DNA of 64,000 nucleotides from Aurantiochytrium sp. KH105. Its lineage: Eukaryota > Sar > Bigyra > Thraustochytrida > Thraustochytriidae. Positions 19,695 through 29,351 of the stretch are shown piece after piece (positions within the stretch are counted from its first letter, which is position 1; each line of letters begins with the position of its first letter). The translations under genes were made by a program, and so were the position numbers. Under the pieces are notes generated by a model. The model searched no databases and was not told the DNA's origin. It saw only the letters and a program-made list of their open reading frames with translations. The DNA lies in NCBI GenBank assembly GCA_003116975.1, contig BGKB01000025.1, forward strand, positions 496,001-560,000, given 5' to 3'.

Positions 19695-20251
19695 GTCGCG
19701 GCTCTGCCTTGAAGGCACGGTTTGTCTTGTCGCAGAGTGCTAGCAGCTTTCTTGGCTTTATTTACTTTGGACGCCTCGCCTCGCCTCGCCTCGCCTTGCC
19801 TTACCACGTCTCGTTTCGTCTCGTTTCGTCTCGTTTCGCCTCAACAGCCTCCTCTCCTTGCCCTGGCTTGGCTTGGCTTGGCCTTGGTTGGCTTAGCCTG
19901 GCGTGGCCTGGCCAATCTTCGGCCCACGCTTGTCAAATGGTGCAGTGGTAGTAGTAAGGTGTGATCAAGAGCCTTCGCCGGCCACTTGCGATTCAGATAG
20001 AGGGGAGATCGTCCAGAGTACTGCAGAGGCGCATGCATGAGCAAACAGAACAAGAGTGAGCAGAGTGGAAAGCGGGCAAAGGAGCTATAAACTTCACATC
20101 GAGCAAGACAGATCCTGAGTGCGCAAGACAAGAAGAAAATAAATAAACGAAAATGACTCATCAATGCGCCTATCCGTTATGGGAAAATGGGTTGCGGTGG
20201 TTCTTCTGACAGCCTAGTCAAGGAGAGGAGTGAGTAAGCGGGGCTCGCGCC
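19695..20251. other. Intergenic between two leftward genes, with pentanucleotide arrays
   Basis: Upstream region of the ankyrin-WW gene and 3' flank of the mannosidase gene. CCTCG/CGTTT-type pentamers occupy about 19773-19842 and CTTGG-type units about 19864-19912; the rest has no recognised feature. Confidence 0.7.
19773..19912. repeat. Compound pentanucleotide microsatellites (CCTCG, TCGTTTCGTC, CTTGG)
   Basis: Read directly: about four CGCCT units, then three 10-nt TCTCGTTTCG units, a gap, then degenerate GGCTT units. It lies 80-220 nt upstream of the ankyrin-WW start codon. Confidence 0.9.
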
Positions 20252-23200
20252 TCACTGCACAGCAGCCGGACGGCTCGAGTGGGCCGCAAGTGGCTGAAGC
20301 TTGATTGCGAAAGTCCGGATCTGCATGGGGCCGATCTCAACATCGAGTTCCGAGGAGTCCCTGTTGAGCGGCTGTCGAGGAGGGGTGTGTGAGCTGTCGT
20401 TCGCAATCTGCCAGTGAAAAGAGGGCTTGTCCTCGACGCGCATGTTGCCTGTGAGACTCGTCTCGTGGGCGTCAAGTACCTGACGACCTGGAAAGAGAGA
20501 GCGGAGCTGGACTGTGACCGGCTTGGAAAGTTCGTCGTGCTCGTCCACACTGTAAATGTGCTGCAAGCGGACCAACACCGTGTTTGCGCCAAGCGTCTGC
20601 TCGTAGTTGTCAATGACGCTGAGCACGCGAATTGAAGGGGGAATGTCGCTGGAGAGTACTGGGGAGCCATCGCGAACGGCCCCGTCTGACTGAACAACCT
20701 TGCTAAAGAATGCTTCGGGGGCAAAGTGCAAGCGGTCCGCGGCTACACGACGGGTTGCGTTGGCGTTGAGCGGGGTATCAAAGACAACACGGTGAACGCC
20801 TCGGATCGCAAGACCGGCGCAGTAGCACGTCGCGTCTTCAGCACCATTGCAGCCGCACATTGTTTCATTGAGAGGTTCGACAACGCCCTTGTTGTCGTCA
20901 TGAAGCACACGACGATGTACCATAAGCTCGACCTGGCCGTCGCTCAAAGAAGAGCCACCTTGCGTGGAGTCTGTAATGACCGTAAGCTGCGCTCTATCCG
21001 GTTCGGTGAGGGAAATCATCGAGTTGACAGGGTAGTAGTTGCCTGCAACAGGTTCGTCCTCCACCATTCGAGGCTCTGGATACGAGCTGGGCAGGCGATT
21101 CCGGATGCGAGGCTGCAGTTCGAGTCCGTTCGAGTCCGTGGCAAAGGCAGATTTACTACGCAAGTCTGAAGAGTATCGAATGACAACTTCTTTGCCCTTT
21201 TTGTCGTCGATGGGAATGGGTCCGACATTGTACTCGACCTCAATGTACGGCGCGCCCTGGCGGAGGCGAATGACGTGGGTTACCCACGGTGAGATCTCCT
21301 GGCGCACCTCCGTGACGAGGTCCCCGCGGACAACCTGCGTCCTGATTCGCGTCGGCCGTGTACCATTGTCAGTATCTCTGTCGTCCTTTGCGCCTCGGAG
21401 GGAGTGCAAGGTGCTCGACTTAGGCCGAAACAAGTAAGCACCAGATACAGCACCCTTGGCACAGCCCGTCTCGGCGCAAGGACCCGCTGCCGATTCGTAG
21501 TAGCCCCAGTCAAGCGTGAAGTCTGCCTCAACGCCAGAATCCTTGTTGGTGATGTGGCGAAGGGCTTGTGTATTGCGATCAAAGTCAAGTCGAAACATAT
21601 CGGTCTCCACGCGCAAAGGTTTGTCCCACGGCCACTCTTGCGATTGAGCGCGCACACCAACGGGCTGGGAGGTCTCAGATACGGTGTCGGCAGTATGGAC
21701 GACCTTGATCACTGACGCCTGCATCGGCGGGATATCAGCTTGAATGTGCAAAACGTGCGTGGCCTGGTTGCGAAGCTGGGCACGCATATCTTGGGCCTCA
21801 CTGGCAGAAAGACCGTACTCATTCAAGTAGAGTTCGGGAAGCTTCTTGGTTGCATCGTCCAAGGGAATGAGTTGGGTTGGAAGCTGCGTACCACTTGCGA
21901 CCGCCGTGGCGACGTAATCACCACTCTGGATGCGCACTGGCACGGCAAAAATATGATTGGGCTGCGTAGAAGACAGCGGGTTCCAGGCCACCAGAGTGAA
22001 ATTCTGGTGCTCCACGCCAGCGGTCGTCGCGCAGAGGGAGACGTTGAGGGCCGGGCAGACTTCGAGCCCCGAAACATTGGTGAGAATGCGCAGAGAAGAG
22101 ACCATGCCACGATCAAGTTCGTCGCGGCCCTCGGCGATGCGCTGCGCATAGTCATCGGCCACAGCCTGCTTGGCGGTGCCAGAAATACCGTCGTGGTGCA
22201 TTGCGACCGCGACGGCCGCTTCAAAGGCGTCCGTCCAGGAGGTACCAACGCGTGGTCCATGGCGGGGCTGCGAGACAGGGACGTGACGCAGCGAGGCCGC
22301 AAAGGCCATTTGACGAGCAGTCTGTAAGAGAGAGGAGCTCTTGCGGAGCAAGCGTTTCAGCGCCACGCGGCTCGAAAAGTATCCTGTCCAATAAACGTGG
22401 GGGTGTTCGTGGAGGGGCATGAGATCGTCCTCGCGCACGTTCCATGTCGCATTTTTGTCCTCGGAGAGGGCTTGCACGTAGTCGGCAGGGGTGCTGTAAA
22501 ACATGTTGATTCGGCCATCGGCATTGACAAAGGCCATGAGTTTGTCGAGACTTTCGTACCATGTCGCAGCGTTCTTGTAGGCAAAGTCGAAACCGCAGGC
22601 CCAGAGGATGTTTTTGGTCTTGAAGTTCTTTGCTTGCTCAAGAGCGACAGCGACGGCACGTTCGACCCAGTCGTCCATGTTGTAGTCGTGACGAGCCTTG
22701 TTGGCGACCATGGCTGCTGCCTGGTGATACTCTTCAAAGGTAAAGGGGCATCCGTAGAGACCACTTCCTTTTGAGCCCCATAGTTCGCCGCCGAGGATCT
22801 GGGTGTTGGCCCCATTGCTCTTGGATCCACGCCAAATGTACTCAAGTTCGCGCTCTGTCTTTCGAAGTTCTCGGTCTTCAAAGTTCATACGCGCCCAAAA
22901 CATGGCGGGCATTCCCGCTTCTGCTGCCAGGAGCCATGCCTGGGTATTGGTGTGGCCAAAGGGGTCAACCTGCCAGGTCACGCTGGGTGCCGCGTGCGGT
23001 CCGAACTCGGCAAGAATAAATTGGTGGCCTCGTGTGGTTTGGTCGATCATTTCAAGGGCGAGAGGACCGGCCTCATCATGCATGCACCACCCGCCGTTAA
23101 GAAATTGCAGACGCTTCTCCTTGACAAGACGACGCACCGCGTCGCGCCTCACTGGCGTCTGCTCGTCCCACCAGCGCGAGAAGAAAGCCATTTCGACGTA

Positions 23201-23458
23201 GTTGAACTTGCGGGCTGGGTTGCGTTCGAGATTGTCTACTACCGTGTTGAGAATGTAGCGGACCTCTTCCTCAAAGTACTGATCAACTGTCAACAGCCAG
23301 CCCGTGTCATCGTGCGTGTGCGAGATCACATGGATTTGAATTTTATCGTCATGATCATCGCTGGTGGACGGCTCTTGTCCTCCTCCTGCCCGGGCGGCCA
23401 CAGGCGAAGCAATCAACGAGCAGAGGAAGAGGAGTAAAAGTGGCTTGAGCCGCAACAT
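20252..23458 (-). CDS. MAN2B1: Lysosomal alpha-mannosidase (GH38)
   Basis: Retaining exo-alpha-mannosidase that trims N-glycans in the lysosome or vacuole. The 1068-residue product starts with a clear signal peptide (about 1-22, Leu-rich core, ending AxA). The GH38 catalytic domain shows SHTHDDTGW (zinc ligands His and Asp), the nucleophile Asp165 in WQVDPFGHT, and the distal zinc region HHDGISGTAKQAV. The length and the presence of C-terminal mannosidase beta domains fit the lysosomal MAN2B1 class rather than Golgi alpha-mannosidase II (no N-terminal membrane anchor follows). Several N-x-S/T sites are present. The gene has no visible intron. It is divergent from the NRBF2-like gene. Confidence 0.96.
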   Translation of the reverse strand: MLRLKPLLLLFLCSLIASPVAARAGGGQEPSTSDDHDDKIQIHVISHTHDDTGWLLTVDQYFEEEVRYILNTVVDNLERNPARKFNYVEMAFFSRWWDEQTPVRRDAVRRLVKEKRLQFLNGGWCMHDEAGPLALEMIDQTTRGHQFILAEFGPHAAPSVTWQVDPFGHTNTQAWLLAAEAGMPAMFWARMNFEDRELRKTERELEYIWRGSKSNGANTQILGGELWGSKGSGLYGCPFTFEEYHQAAAMVANKARHDYNMDDWVERAVAVALEQAKNFKTKNILWACGFDFAYKNAATWYESLDKLMAFVNADGRINMFYSTPADYVQALSEDKNATWNVREDDLMPLHEHPHVYWTGYFSSRVALKRLLRKSSSLLQTARQMAFAASLRHVPVSQPRHGPRVGTSWTDAFEAAVAVAMHHDGISGTAKQAVADDYAQRIAEGRDELDRGMVSSLRILTNVSGLEVCPALNVSLCATTAGVEHQNFTLVAWNPLSSTQPNHIFAVPVRIQSGDYVATAVASGTQLPTQLIPLDDATKKLPELYLNEYGLSASEAQDMRAQLRNQATHVLHIQADIPPMQASVIKVVHTADTVSETSQPVGVRAQSQEWPWDKPLRVETDMFRLDFDRNTQALRHITNKDSGVEADFTLDWGYYESAAGPCAETGCAKGAVSGAYLFRPKSSTLHSLRGAKDDRDTDNGTRPTRIRTQVVRGDLVTEVRQEISPWVTHVIRLRQGAPYIEVEYNVGPIPIDDKKGKEVVIRYSSDLRSKSAFATDSNGLELQPRIRNRLPSSYPEPRMVEDEPVAGNYYPVNSMISLTEPDRAQLTVITDSTQGGSSLSDGQVELMVHRRVLHDDNKGVVEPLNETMCGCNGAEDATCYCAGLAIRGVHRVVFDTPLNANATRRVAADRLHFAPEAFFSKVVQSDGAVRDGSPVLSSDIPPSIRVLSVIDNYEQTLGANTVLVRLQHIYSVDEHDELSKPVTVQLRSLFPGRQVLDAHETSLTGNMRVEDKPSFHWQIANDSSHTPPRQPLNRDSSELDVEIGPMQIRTFAIKLQPLAAHSSRPAAVQ

Positions 23459-23996
23459 GTCGGGTGCTCCGGGTCAACTTTGCCTCTCCTCGAGCAGACA
23501 GTTCCACCGAGATGTATTGTATTTCCTGGTCAAGGCCAAAAGCCTAGATGTAGTCGCGTGAGCTGCCCAAGCAAACGTGGCGCTAGGGCGCGTGCCGTAC
23601 CTCGAGTAACGCGCGCACAGAGCTTCTTTTTGCGCCGTTGTGCGTCTGTCACGGCGGTCGCGGTCGCGATCTTTTATCTTTACTGTTAGGTGCGACTGGG
23701 CCAAGATCTTGTGCAAGGCTAGCTACTACTAGTCGTGTCTAGTCTGCAAACTATACAATGGCTGCCCAGGTGGTGTTTTCCGGGTTCTTTCCTTTGTTTC
23801 TTTTCCTTTTGCCTTTTGTAGGGCCTGCTACGTAGAATAGCGCGCGAGAGTGTGGCAGAGTCGAGGATAATAAAGCAGTCGACGATCGTGAGTGAGCAAA
23901 TAACGATCTCTTGCGCGGCGCTCGTCGTAGCGCCGCCGGCAACAGGGGAGCGTGTGGGCGAAGCAGAGGTAGAGAAGTAAGTGGCTGTGCCAAGCA
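23459..23996. other. Intergenic, divergent promoter of mannosidase and NRBF2-like genes
   Basis: No conserved frame or RNA gene recognised. GA/CT-rich patches occur; nothing else stands out. Confidence 0.55.
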
Positions 23997-25346
23997 ATGG
24001 AAGGAGGCGACCTGCACGGCCTCCTAACGCACGCGCTTCGTCGAAAGTCCTCGGTGTCCACGTCTTCTTCTTCTTCTTCTTCTTCTTCTTCTTCTTCTGC
24101 TACTATTGGGAGAATGGCGGAGTCGTCGCGTCGCCAGCGTGAGCAGCAGCTCAACGCGCGATTCCGGTCGCCTTCGTCGCCAGTACCGGGACACCGGCAA
24201 TCACATCAGCAGCAAGATCAAGAGAAGCAACAGGCCAGGCATCAAGAGCTCTCAAGAACACTTGAGAAACAGCACGGATCTCAGTATGCCGAACGAGGCG
24301 GTGCCAGCGGGAAGGGAAGGGGCACTGCGGACGGATCTCTTGCAGTCCAGGCACATACATTTGCGCTTGCAGCAGACACGGCCTCGAAAAAATCTCGATT
24401 TCGAGAAGCAGCGGCCCGCCACAATAGTGCTCAGGAACACTTTTCTGCTGCTCTGCATGCTTCATCGTGGCAGCATGATCCAGCAACTGCCTCGGCGCTC
24501 GCGATGCTAGCCACATACCACGAGGCGAAATCAACAGAGATGCGCAATCAAGGTCGAAATCGTGAGTCGACATCAGCATCGTCATCAGGTTCGACATCAG
24601 GAACTTCATCGTCGTCGACGTCGTCTGCAAGAACGCCCACGAAACGAGAAACCAAGTGGACCCCGCCTAAGGGAGCGAAAGCTCAGGACTTCATTAAAGA
24701 GGTAGAACGGCAATTTGACAAGCTGCAAGAGGTCATGGTGCCTGGTCTTGGCTCCTCCTCGAGCGGTGCAAGTGGGAGCTCAGCAACAACAGCAACAGCA
24801 ACAGCAGCATCAACAACAGGCGTCAATTCATCAGGGTCCTCGCGTGAAGGTGTTGGGCGCGGTGCCGCCAGGAGCGCGGGGACAGCTCGGGACGACCAGG
24901 GCTCAAGTGAGGAGGTGACCGCCCTTCGTGACAAGGTCCGTTTGTTGAGCGCAGAGAACGCGCGGCTATCGCGCGAACTAGCCAAGATGCGCCGTCTCTC
25001 TCAGCAAAAGCAGCAGGGCCCGAGCGAGGCAGATCTTTTGCGCGAGGAATTCCACAAGCAATTTGGCGTTTTAAAGCTGAGCATGCAACATTTCAAGCTC
25101 GTGTACGCGGAGGGCGACAAGGATGGAGTTCGCAAAAGACTCGAGACGCGTTTCTACGATTTGGAGTCCAAATACAACGAATCTAAGAGAAAATACAAGC
25201 TCCTTGAGGATCAGTACAAAGACGAGCACAAGCGCCGCAACGTTCTCGAGCTTCAGGCGCACGAGATGCGCCAGAATATTGCTTCTCTTAAGCAGCAGCT
25301 TCGTGCGCGCGTCTCCGGCGGCAGCGCCGCCTCCTCCTCTGCATGA
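23997..25346 (+). CDS. MIT-like and coiled-coil protein, NRBF2/Atg38-like
   Basis: 449-residue product. A Ser run (TCT repeats, about residues 20-36) and a Gln/Arg-rich region precede a helical segment (about 115-185) containing SRFREAAARHNSAQEHFSAAL. This is the pattern of the MIT domain of NRBF2/Atg38, a subunit of the class III PI3-kinase autophagy complex. A Ser/Thr/Ala linker follows, then a coiled coil (about 305-335) with LRDKVRLLSAENARLSRELAK, close in style to the NRBF2 coiled coil, and a second C-terminal coiled coil (about 350-435). The domain order matches NRBF2; the link rests on pattern recognition by eye. It could instead be another MIT or coiled-coil protein. ATG at 23997 is the first in frame; another lies at 24114. 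Confidence 0.55.
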   Translation: MEGGDLHGLLTHALRRKSSVSTSSSSSSSSSSSSATIGRMAESSRRQREQQLNARFRSPSSPVPGHRQSHQQQDQEKQQARHQELSRTLEKQHGSQYAERGGASGKGRGTADGSLAVQAHTFALAADTASKKSRFREAAARHNSAQEHFSAALHASSWQHDPATASALAMLATYHEAKSTEMRNQGRNRESTSASSSGSTSGTSSSSTSSARTPTKRETKWTPPKGAKAQDFIKEVERQFDKLQEVMVPGLGSSSSGASGSSATTATATAASTTGVNSSGSSREGVGRGAARSAGTARDDQGSSEEVTALRDKVRLLSAENARLSRELAKMRRLSQQKQQGPSEADLLREEFHKQFGVLKLSMQHFKLVYAEGDKDGVRKRLETRFYDLESKYNESKRKYKLLEDQYKDEHKRRNVLELQAHEMRQNIASLKQQLRARVSGGSAASSSA

Positions 25347-25910
25347 GGCTGCGCGTGTGAAGAGCAAGCGAGCGTTATCTCTCGTGCATTTTCGGCGCAC
25401 TGCAAGCCACGCACATCCGCGGCCGCCAGGGGCCGCTGCCCGTGAGCCCGAGGCACTTCTGGAACCACCTTTCAGTCTTTTTCAAGGGCAAGATACCGAC
25501 CGCTCCGCGGGAAAAGGTGACCGCGACCACGATAGTGAGTGAATGCATGCATGCATGCGATGCATGCATGAAAGAAAGAGAGAATGAAAGAAAGAACGAA
25601 AGAATGCCAGTGGCAGAATGAACGAACATGAACGAACGAAATTGCCTTCGCTCATGTCAGTGAGAGGCCCGACGTGGGCGAGTCACGGCGCCGCGGTCTG
25701 GAGCAGTTCCCCAACCTGCGGGGCGGGACGGCAGCAGGCAGGCAGGCAGCGGGCAGGCAGGCAGGCCGGCCAGTCAGAGCGGGCGAGCGAGCAGACAAGG
25801 GAAGCAGACGCGGCAGGCGCGGTGGCGCGGCGACGGTGTGGACGCACGAAGGCGCGAAGGAGCAAACGAAGAAACGAAGGAACTCTTCGTCGACTTGAGC
25901 GGACTCGAGG
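25347..25910. other. Intergenic with tetranucleotide repeats upstream of the SDR gene
   Basis: Contains a TGCA tetramer run near 25543-25570, GAAA/GAAC-rich sequence near 25571-25640 and a GGCA run near 25733-25770. No gene recognised. Confidence 0.65.
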
Positions 25911-26702
25911 ATGAGCAAGTTCAAGCGCGTGGTGGTCTTTGGCGGGTCCGGCTTTGTGGGCTCGACGGCACTCGAACTCTTGGCCTTGCGCGGGAGCGCG
26001 CCTTCGCTGGTGTCCGTCACGCGCAAAGGTGAGCGGCCCAAGCACCTCGAGAAGCAAAAGTGGGCCGACGGCGTCTCGTGGGAGAAGGGGGACTCGTTGA
26101 AGCCCGCCTCGTTCGAAGATAAGCTGGACGCGGAGACGTCCATCATTGTGTCCATTGGCAGCCCGCCGCTGCCCACAAGCTCAGATGAAGCTTTTCAGGC
26201 ACAAGTAAAGGCCAACGGCGACACTTGCGTGAGCATTATCGAGACGGCGGCTGCGCAGAATGTGAAGCGCCTTGTCCTTGTATCCGCCACTATGCCCCAA
26301 TGGGCTCCCAGTGGCTATCGCGAAGGGAAGCGCAAAGCTTATGATGCGGCGGTGGACTTTGTCAACGGTGGAAGCGACAGAAGCGCACTCATTCTCAAAC
26401 CCTCTGGCATTTACGGCACACGTCACACAGAAGGTGGTCTGCCAATCCCGTTGTGGACCGTAATGGCGCCGGCTAGCCTTGCGATGCAAGGTCTATCCCG
26501 CATTGGAATTTCTGATTTCATCGAGCGCTCAATTCCATCCGTGGCCAAAGGCGTTCTTTCTCCGCTTGTTTCCGTCGAGGCCGTGGCGCGCGCAGCCGTG
26601 GACGGGGCAACCATGGCAAAACTTCCTGGAGAGAAGAATCTCATCGAGTGTTCGCCCGAGGACATTCTTGCGTACCGCACAGGGAAACCCACTCAGACCT
26701 GA
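25911..26702 (+). CDS. Atypical short-chain dehydrogenase/reductase, Coq11/NDUFA9-like
   Basis: 263-residue NAD(P)-binding Rossmann protein. The N-terminal VVVFGGSGFVGS (glycines 11, 12, 14, 17) is the dinucleotide-binding motif of atypical extended SDRs. The body follows the family: NGDTCVSIIETAAAQNVKRLVLVS, a YREGK region matching Tyr-x3-Lys, and LKPSGIYGTR. The closest families I recognise are fungal Coq11 (YLR290C, coenzyme Q synthesis) and mitochondrial NDUFA9-type proteins. There is no obvious presequence; the start ATG directly precedes the Rossmann strand. Substrate unknown. It lies on the same strand as the preceding gene and converges with POLA2. Confidence 0.8.
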   Translation: MSKFKRVVVFGGSGFVGSTALELLALRGSAPSLVSVTRKGERPKHLEKQKWADGVSWEKGDSLKPASFEDKLDAETSIIVSIGSPPLPTSSDEAFQAQVKANGDTCVSIIETAAAQNVKRLVLVSATMPQWAPSGYREGKRKAYDAAVDFVNGGSDRSALILKPSGIYGTRHTEGGLPIPLWTVMAPASLAMQGLSRIGISDFIERSIPSVAKGVLSPLVSVEAVARAAVDGATMAKLPGEKNLIECSPEDILAYRTGKPTQT

Positions 26703-27147
26703 GCAAGCCCCTGGACAAGTTCCTGCGTCTTTCTGAAGTTTATACCTTTTAGTAAATAGCTCAAAGGCCGTACTCTTTTTGTAATTTTTCAGTACGTTCT
26801 ATGGGCGTGAGCCCTAGCTAGCAGAAGTACTTAACATCAGTATCAGCATTTTTATCAGCCGCAAGTATTATCACAAGCAAAAGCAGCTGGTTTCAAGTAA
26901 GGTTGCCCAGAGGAGACTCGTGTGCCTCTGTTTTTGAGATTTTTCCAAGGTTCCATGAGGCAAATCGATGCTTGGAGTTGATTGACAGTGACTCCAAAAT
27001 GAAAGAAAAAAAGAGACCAAGTGAGAAAAGCAGAAAGTAGGAAAAAAGAGGCAAGAATCAAAGCATAAAGAAGTTCTTGTTTTTCCAGAAAGATGAGCTT
27101 GGACGTTTATTCGACAGCAAGAGTTAACCCTCCTTCCTTTTTCATAC
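26703..27147. other. Intergenic between convergent SDR and POLA2 genes
   Basis: AT-richer 3' flanks of both genes. No conserved frame or RNA gene seen. Confidence 0.6.
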
Positions 27148-29351
27148 CTAAATGCGCACCACCTCGACCTTTGTCCTGGAAGGCAGGTTATTGGGAATGA
27201 GGGGATCGGCCGCATCGCCAGCGTTAGAGGCGAGGTGGGCGCCCTCGCCTTGATCTTGCTTTGCTCTTGAAACGCCTGGTGCGACGGCAGCCTCAATTTC
27301 GTCCTTGGAACGTGGCTTGACGATGATGCGAGCGTACATGCCGCCTGTGCGGCCGCGTGTGAGTCTGCCCGGGTTGACGCACATGGTCCCCTCGAGGTCG
27401 TGGGCAAAGTGCATGAGCTTGGACGTTACGAGGAGCAAGTCGGGCTGATACTTTAGCGTGATGGCCGAGCGTTGTGAAAGCTCGAGCGAGGCCCCCGGTG
27501 CGGGCGGAAACATGGGGTAAAATGACGCCTGGTGCAGCATGTGCTCGGCAAGACGCTGGATGCGAGACTTTTTGGGGGCGGATCGGTCCACCTTGGCGGC
27601 ATCCTCCTGGGCGAGATGAAGGATTGTGTCTTGCGTGTTGACGCCAACGCAAATGCCATCAACGCTCAGAAGACAGGGGTTCGGGGCAAAGACCATTTGC
27701 TTGCGGTCGGCGAGCTCTACGTCGGCAAGAAGCGAGCGGGGCAGAGGCGGTTGAGGGTACGCCACGTCGTGCGTGACGTCATCCAGACTGGGCACGATGA
27801 CGACGCGGGTAGCCATGCCGTCGACGGCAGTAGCAATGCGCTGCAAGACAAAGGCCATGACATCCTCGAAAGTGAGACGAAGAGACTCGCCCCCTTCGAG
27901 TGTCTTGGTGCACTTGCCAGCGGCGACTTGCGGGTGCCGTGCATCCACAAAGGGCCCCATGAGCACCAATAGATCAGGCTTGGCCTCATCGACGTTTGCG
28001 AGAAGATCCTCGAGGGGCTCGTACTCGAGGTCGCCTTGCGTCGAAAAGGGTCCTGCGGCCGACATGATGGTGAGAGGGGCGCTCTGGCCGGTCTCGCGCT
28101 TTACGGCGCGGGAACGCGAGATCGTGACAAAGGACGGCTTGACGGAAGCGTAGATTTCCCTTGCGTGCAAGGTGTCGCCAGACGGACAGACGCCGCGAAC
28201 AGCGACAATTTGCCCAGGGAAGAAGCTGTAGGCTGCGATCTTGGAATCCATCTCGAGCTTAATGCGCATTCCATTGGCCCCGGCTCGTGAACCCTCAAGA
28301 ACGAGGGAATTGGCATTCAGCTTGCCATTCGGGGCCTCGCAGCAAATGCGGCCGAGCACAAGAATTTCGTCTTGACCCGTGTGGCCGACAGGCGAAAAGT
28401 CATCGTCAGACCAGCCATGCTCAGCCTTGAAGCGCTCCTTCATTTCCAGAAGCTGCTCCTCCAGAATGGCTGCACGTTCCAAAATGGTCGTATACATGTA
28501 CGGGTACGGCTCGCGAAGGTCGCTCTTCACCTCGACACTGGCCGGCCCTCGCGCGATCGCGGCCTCTGCACGCTTAGTGCAGACATCTTCCCACGCTAGC
28601 TCTGTTCTGCCAGCGTCGAGGCAGAGCTCGACCTTGCCCATGTCGGTGCGCTCGGCGTACCCGTTTGTGGAGCAGATTGGCGACGACGAGGTGGGGAGGC
28701 TTGCAGTATCGGAATCGCGCGTTTTAGTGGGCGTTTGTGGGCGTTCGAGCTTGGCCTTTTTCCGCTTTTGCGCGGAAAGGAGCGAGTCCTTGGAAGGCGT
28801 CCCAGACGCCGACGAGGTGACAGGAGTGAGGTCGAGACCGAACTTTTGCGAAAAGTCGTCGATGCGGCGGCTCTGGCCAGCCATCCGGCTCACAGTGCGC
28901 TTGGTCATCATGGGAGACGATGCGAATCCTGCAGCTTGTACGCGGCCGCCCTTGACGTCGAATTCCTGCCGAGGTTGACTTTTCCCGTAGACCTTGCGGC
29001 CGCGTTTGGCTTCGATGCGCTGTTTTTCTTTGGCGAGCGACTCATCAAGTTTCTTCATGAGCCGTTTAGACTCGAGGCCTGAATTATTGAGGGCCATAAC
29101 CTCCCATTTCGTCGCGAGGTCCTCGGCGGTCACGTTGTATTGTTTGCATAGTCCCTCACCTGCGTTTCCAGCGAAGGATAACAAAGCGCGTGTTAGTTTG
29201 ACTCGCTCTCTTCTCCCAAGACATCTGTATTGAAGTTCTATTGAAGACTAGACTTACATGAGCGCACAAAGTCGGCGTCTAGGTCCACGTCGCTCACGTG
29301 CTTGAAGGCGCGCTGTACGTCGGCCTCCAGGCCGCCGGCCGTGGCCGCCAT
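27148..29351 (-). CDS. POLA2: DNA polymerase alpha-primase B subunit (two exons)
   Basis: Non-catalytic B subunit of the polymerase alpha-primase complex that starts DNA replication. Proposed CDS: exon 1 29351-29258, intron 29257-29160, exon 2 29159-27148, giving 701 residues. Exon 1 encodes MAATAGGLEADVQRAFKHV and continues to VRS; the split codon joins T+GT to give Cys, then EGLCKQYNV. This restores the short helical N-terminal domain typical of POLA2, which exon 2 alone lacks (exon 2 opens only on TTG). The C-terminal half has the OB fold and inactive calcineurin-like phosphoesterase domain: VLMGPFVDARH, VVIVPSLDDVTHD and FAHDLEG...NPGRLTRG motifs. The central Ser/Pro/Lys-rich linker carries SPMMTKRT and TPTKTRDSD, possible CDK-type sites. 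Confidence 0.93.
29160..29257 (-). other. Spliceosomal intron in POLA2, phase 1, 98 nt
   Basis: On the minus strand the donor reads CTCAT|GTAAGT and the acceptor ACGCAG|GTGAGG. Removing 98 nt joins two frames into a normal POLA2 N-terminus. A CTAAC-like branch sequence (GTTTGACTCG/CTAACACG region) lies upstream of the acceptor. This is the only intron in the window supported by both splice sites and protein logic. Confidence 0.85.
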
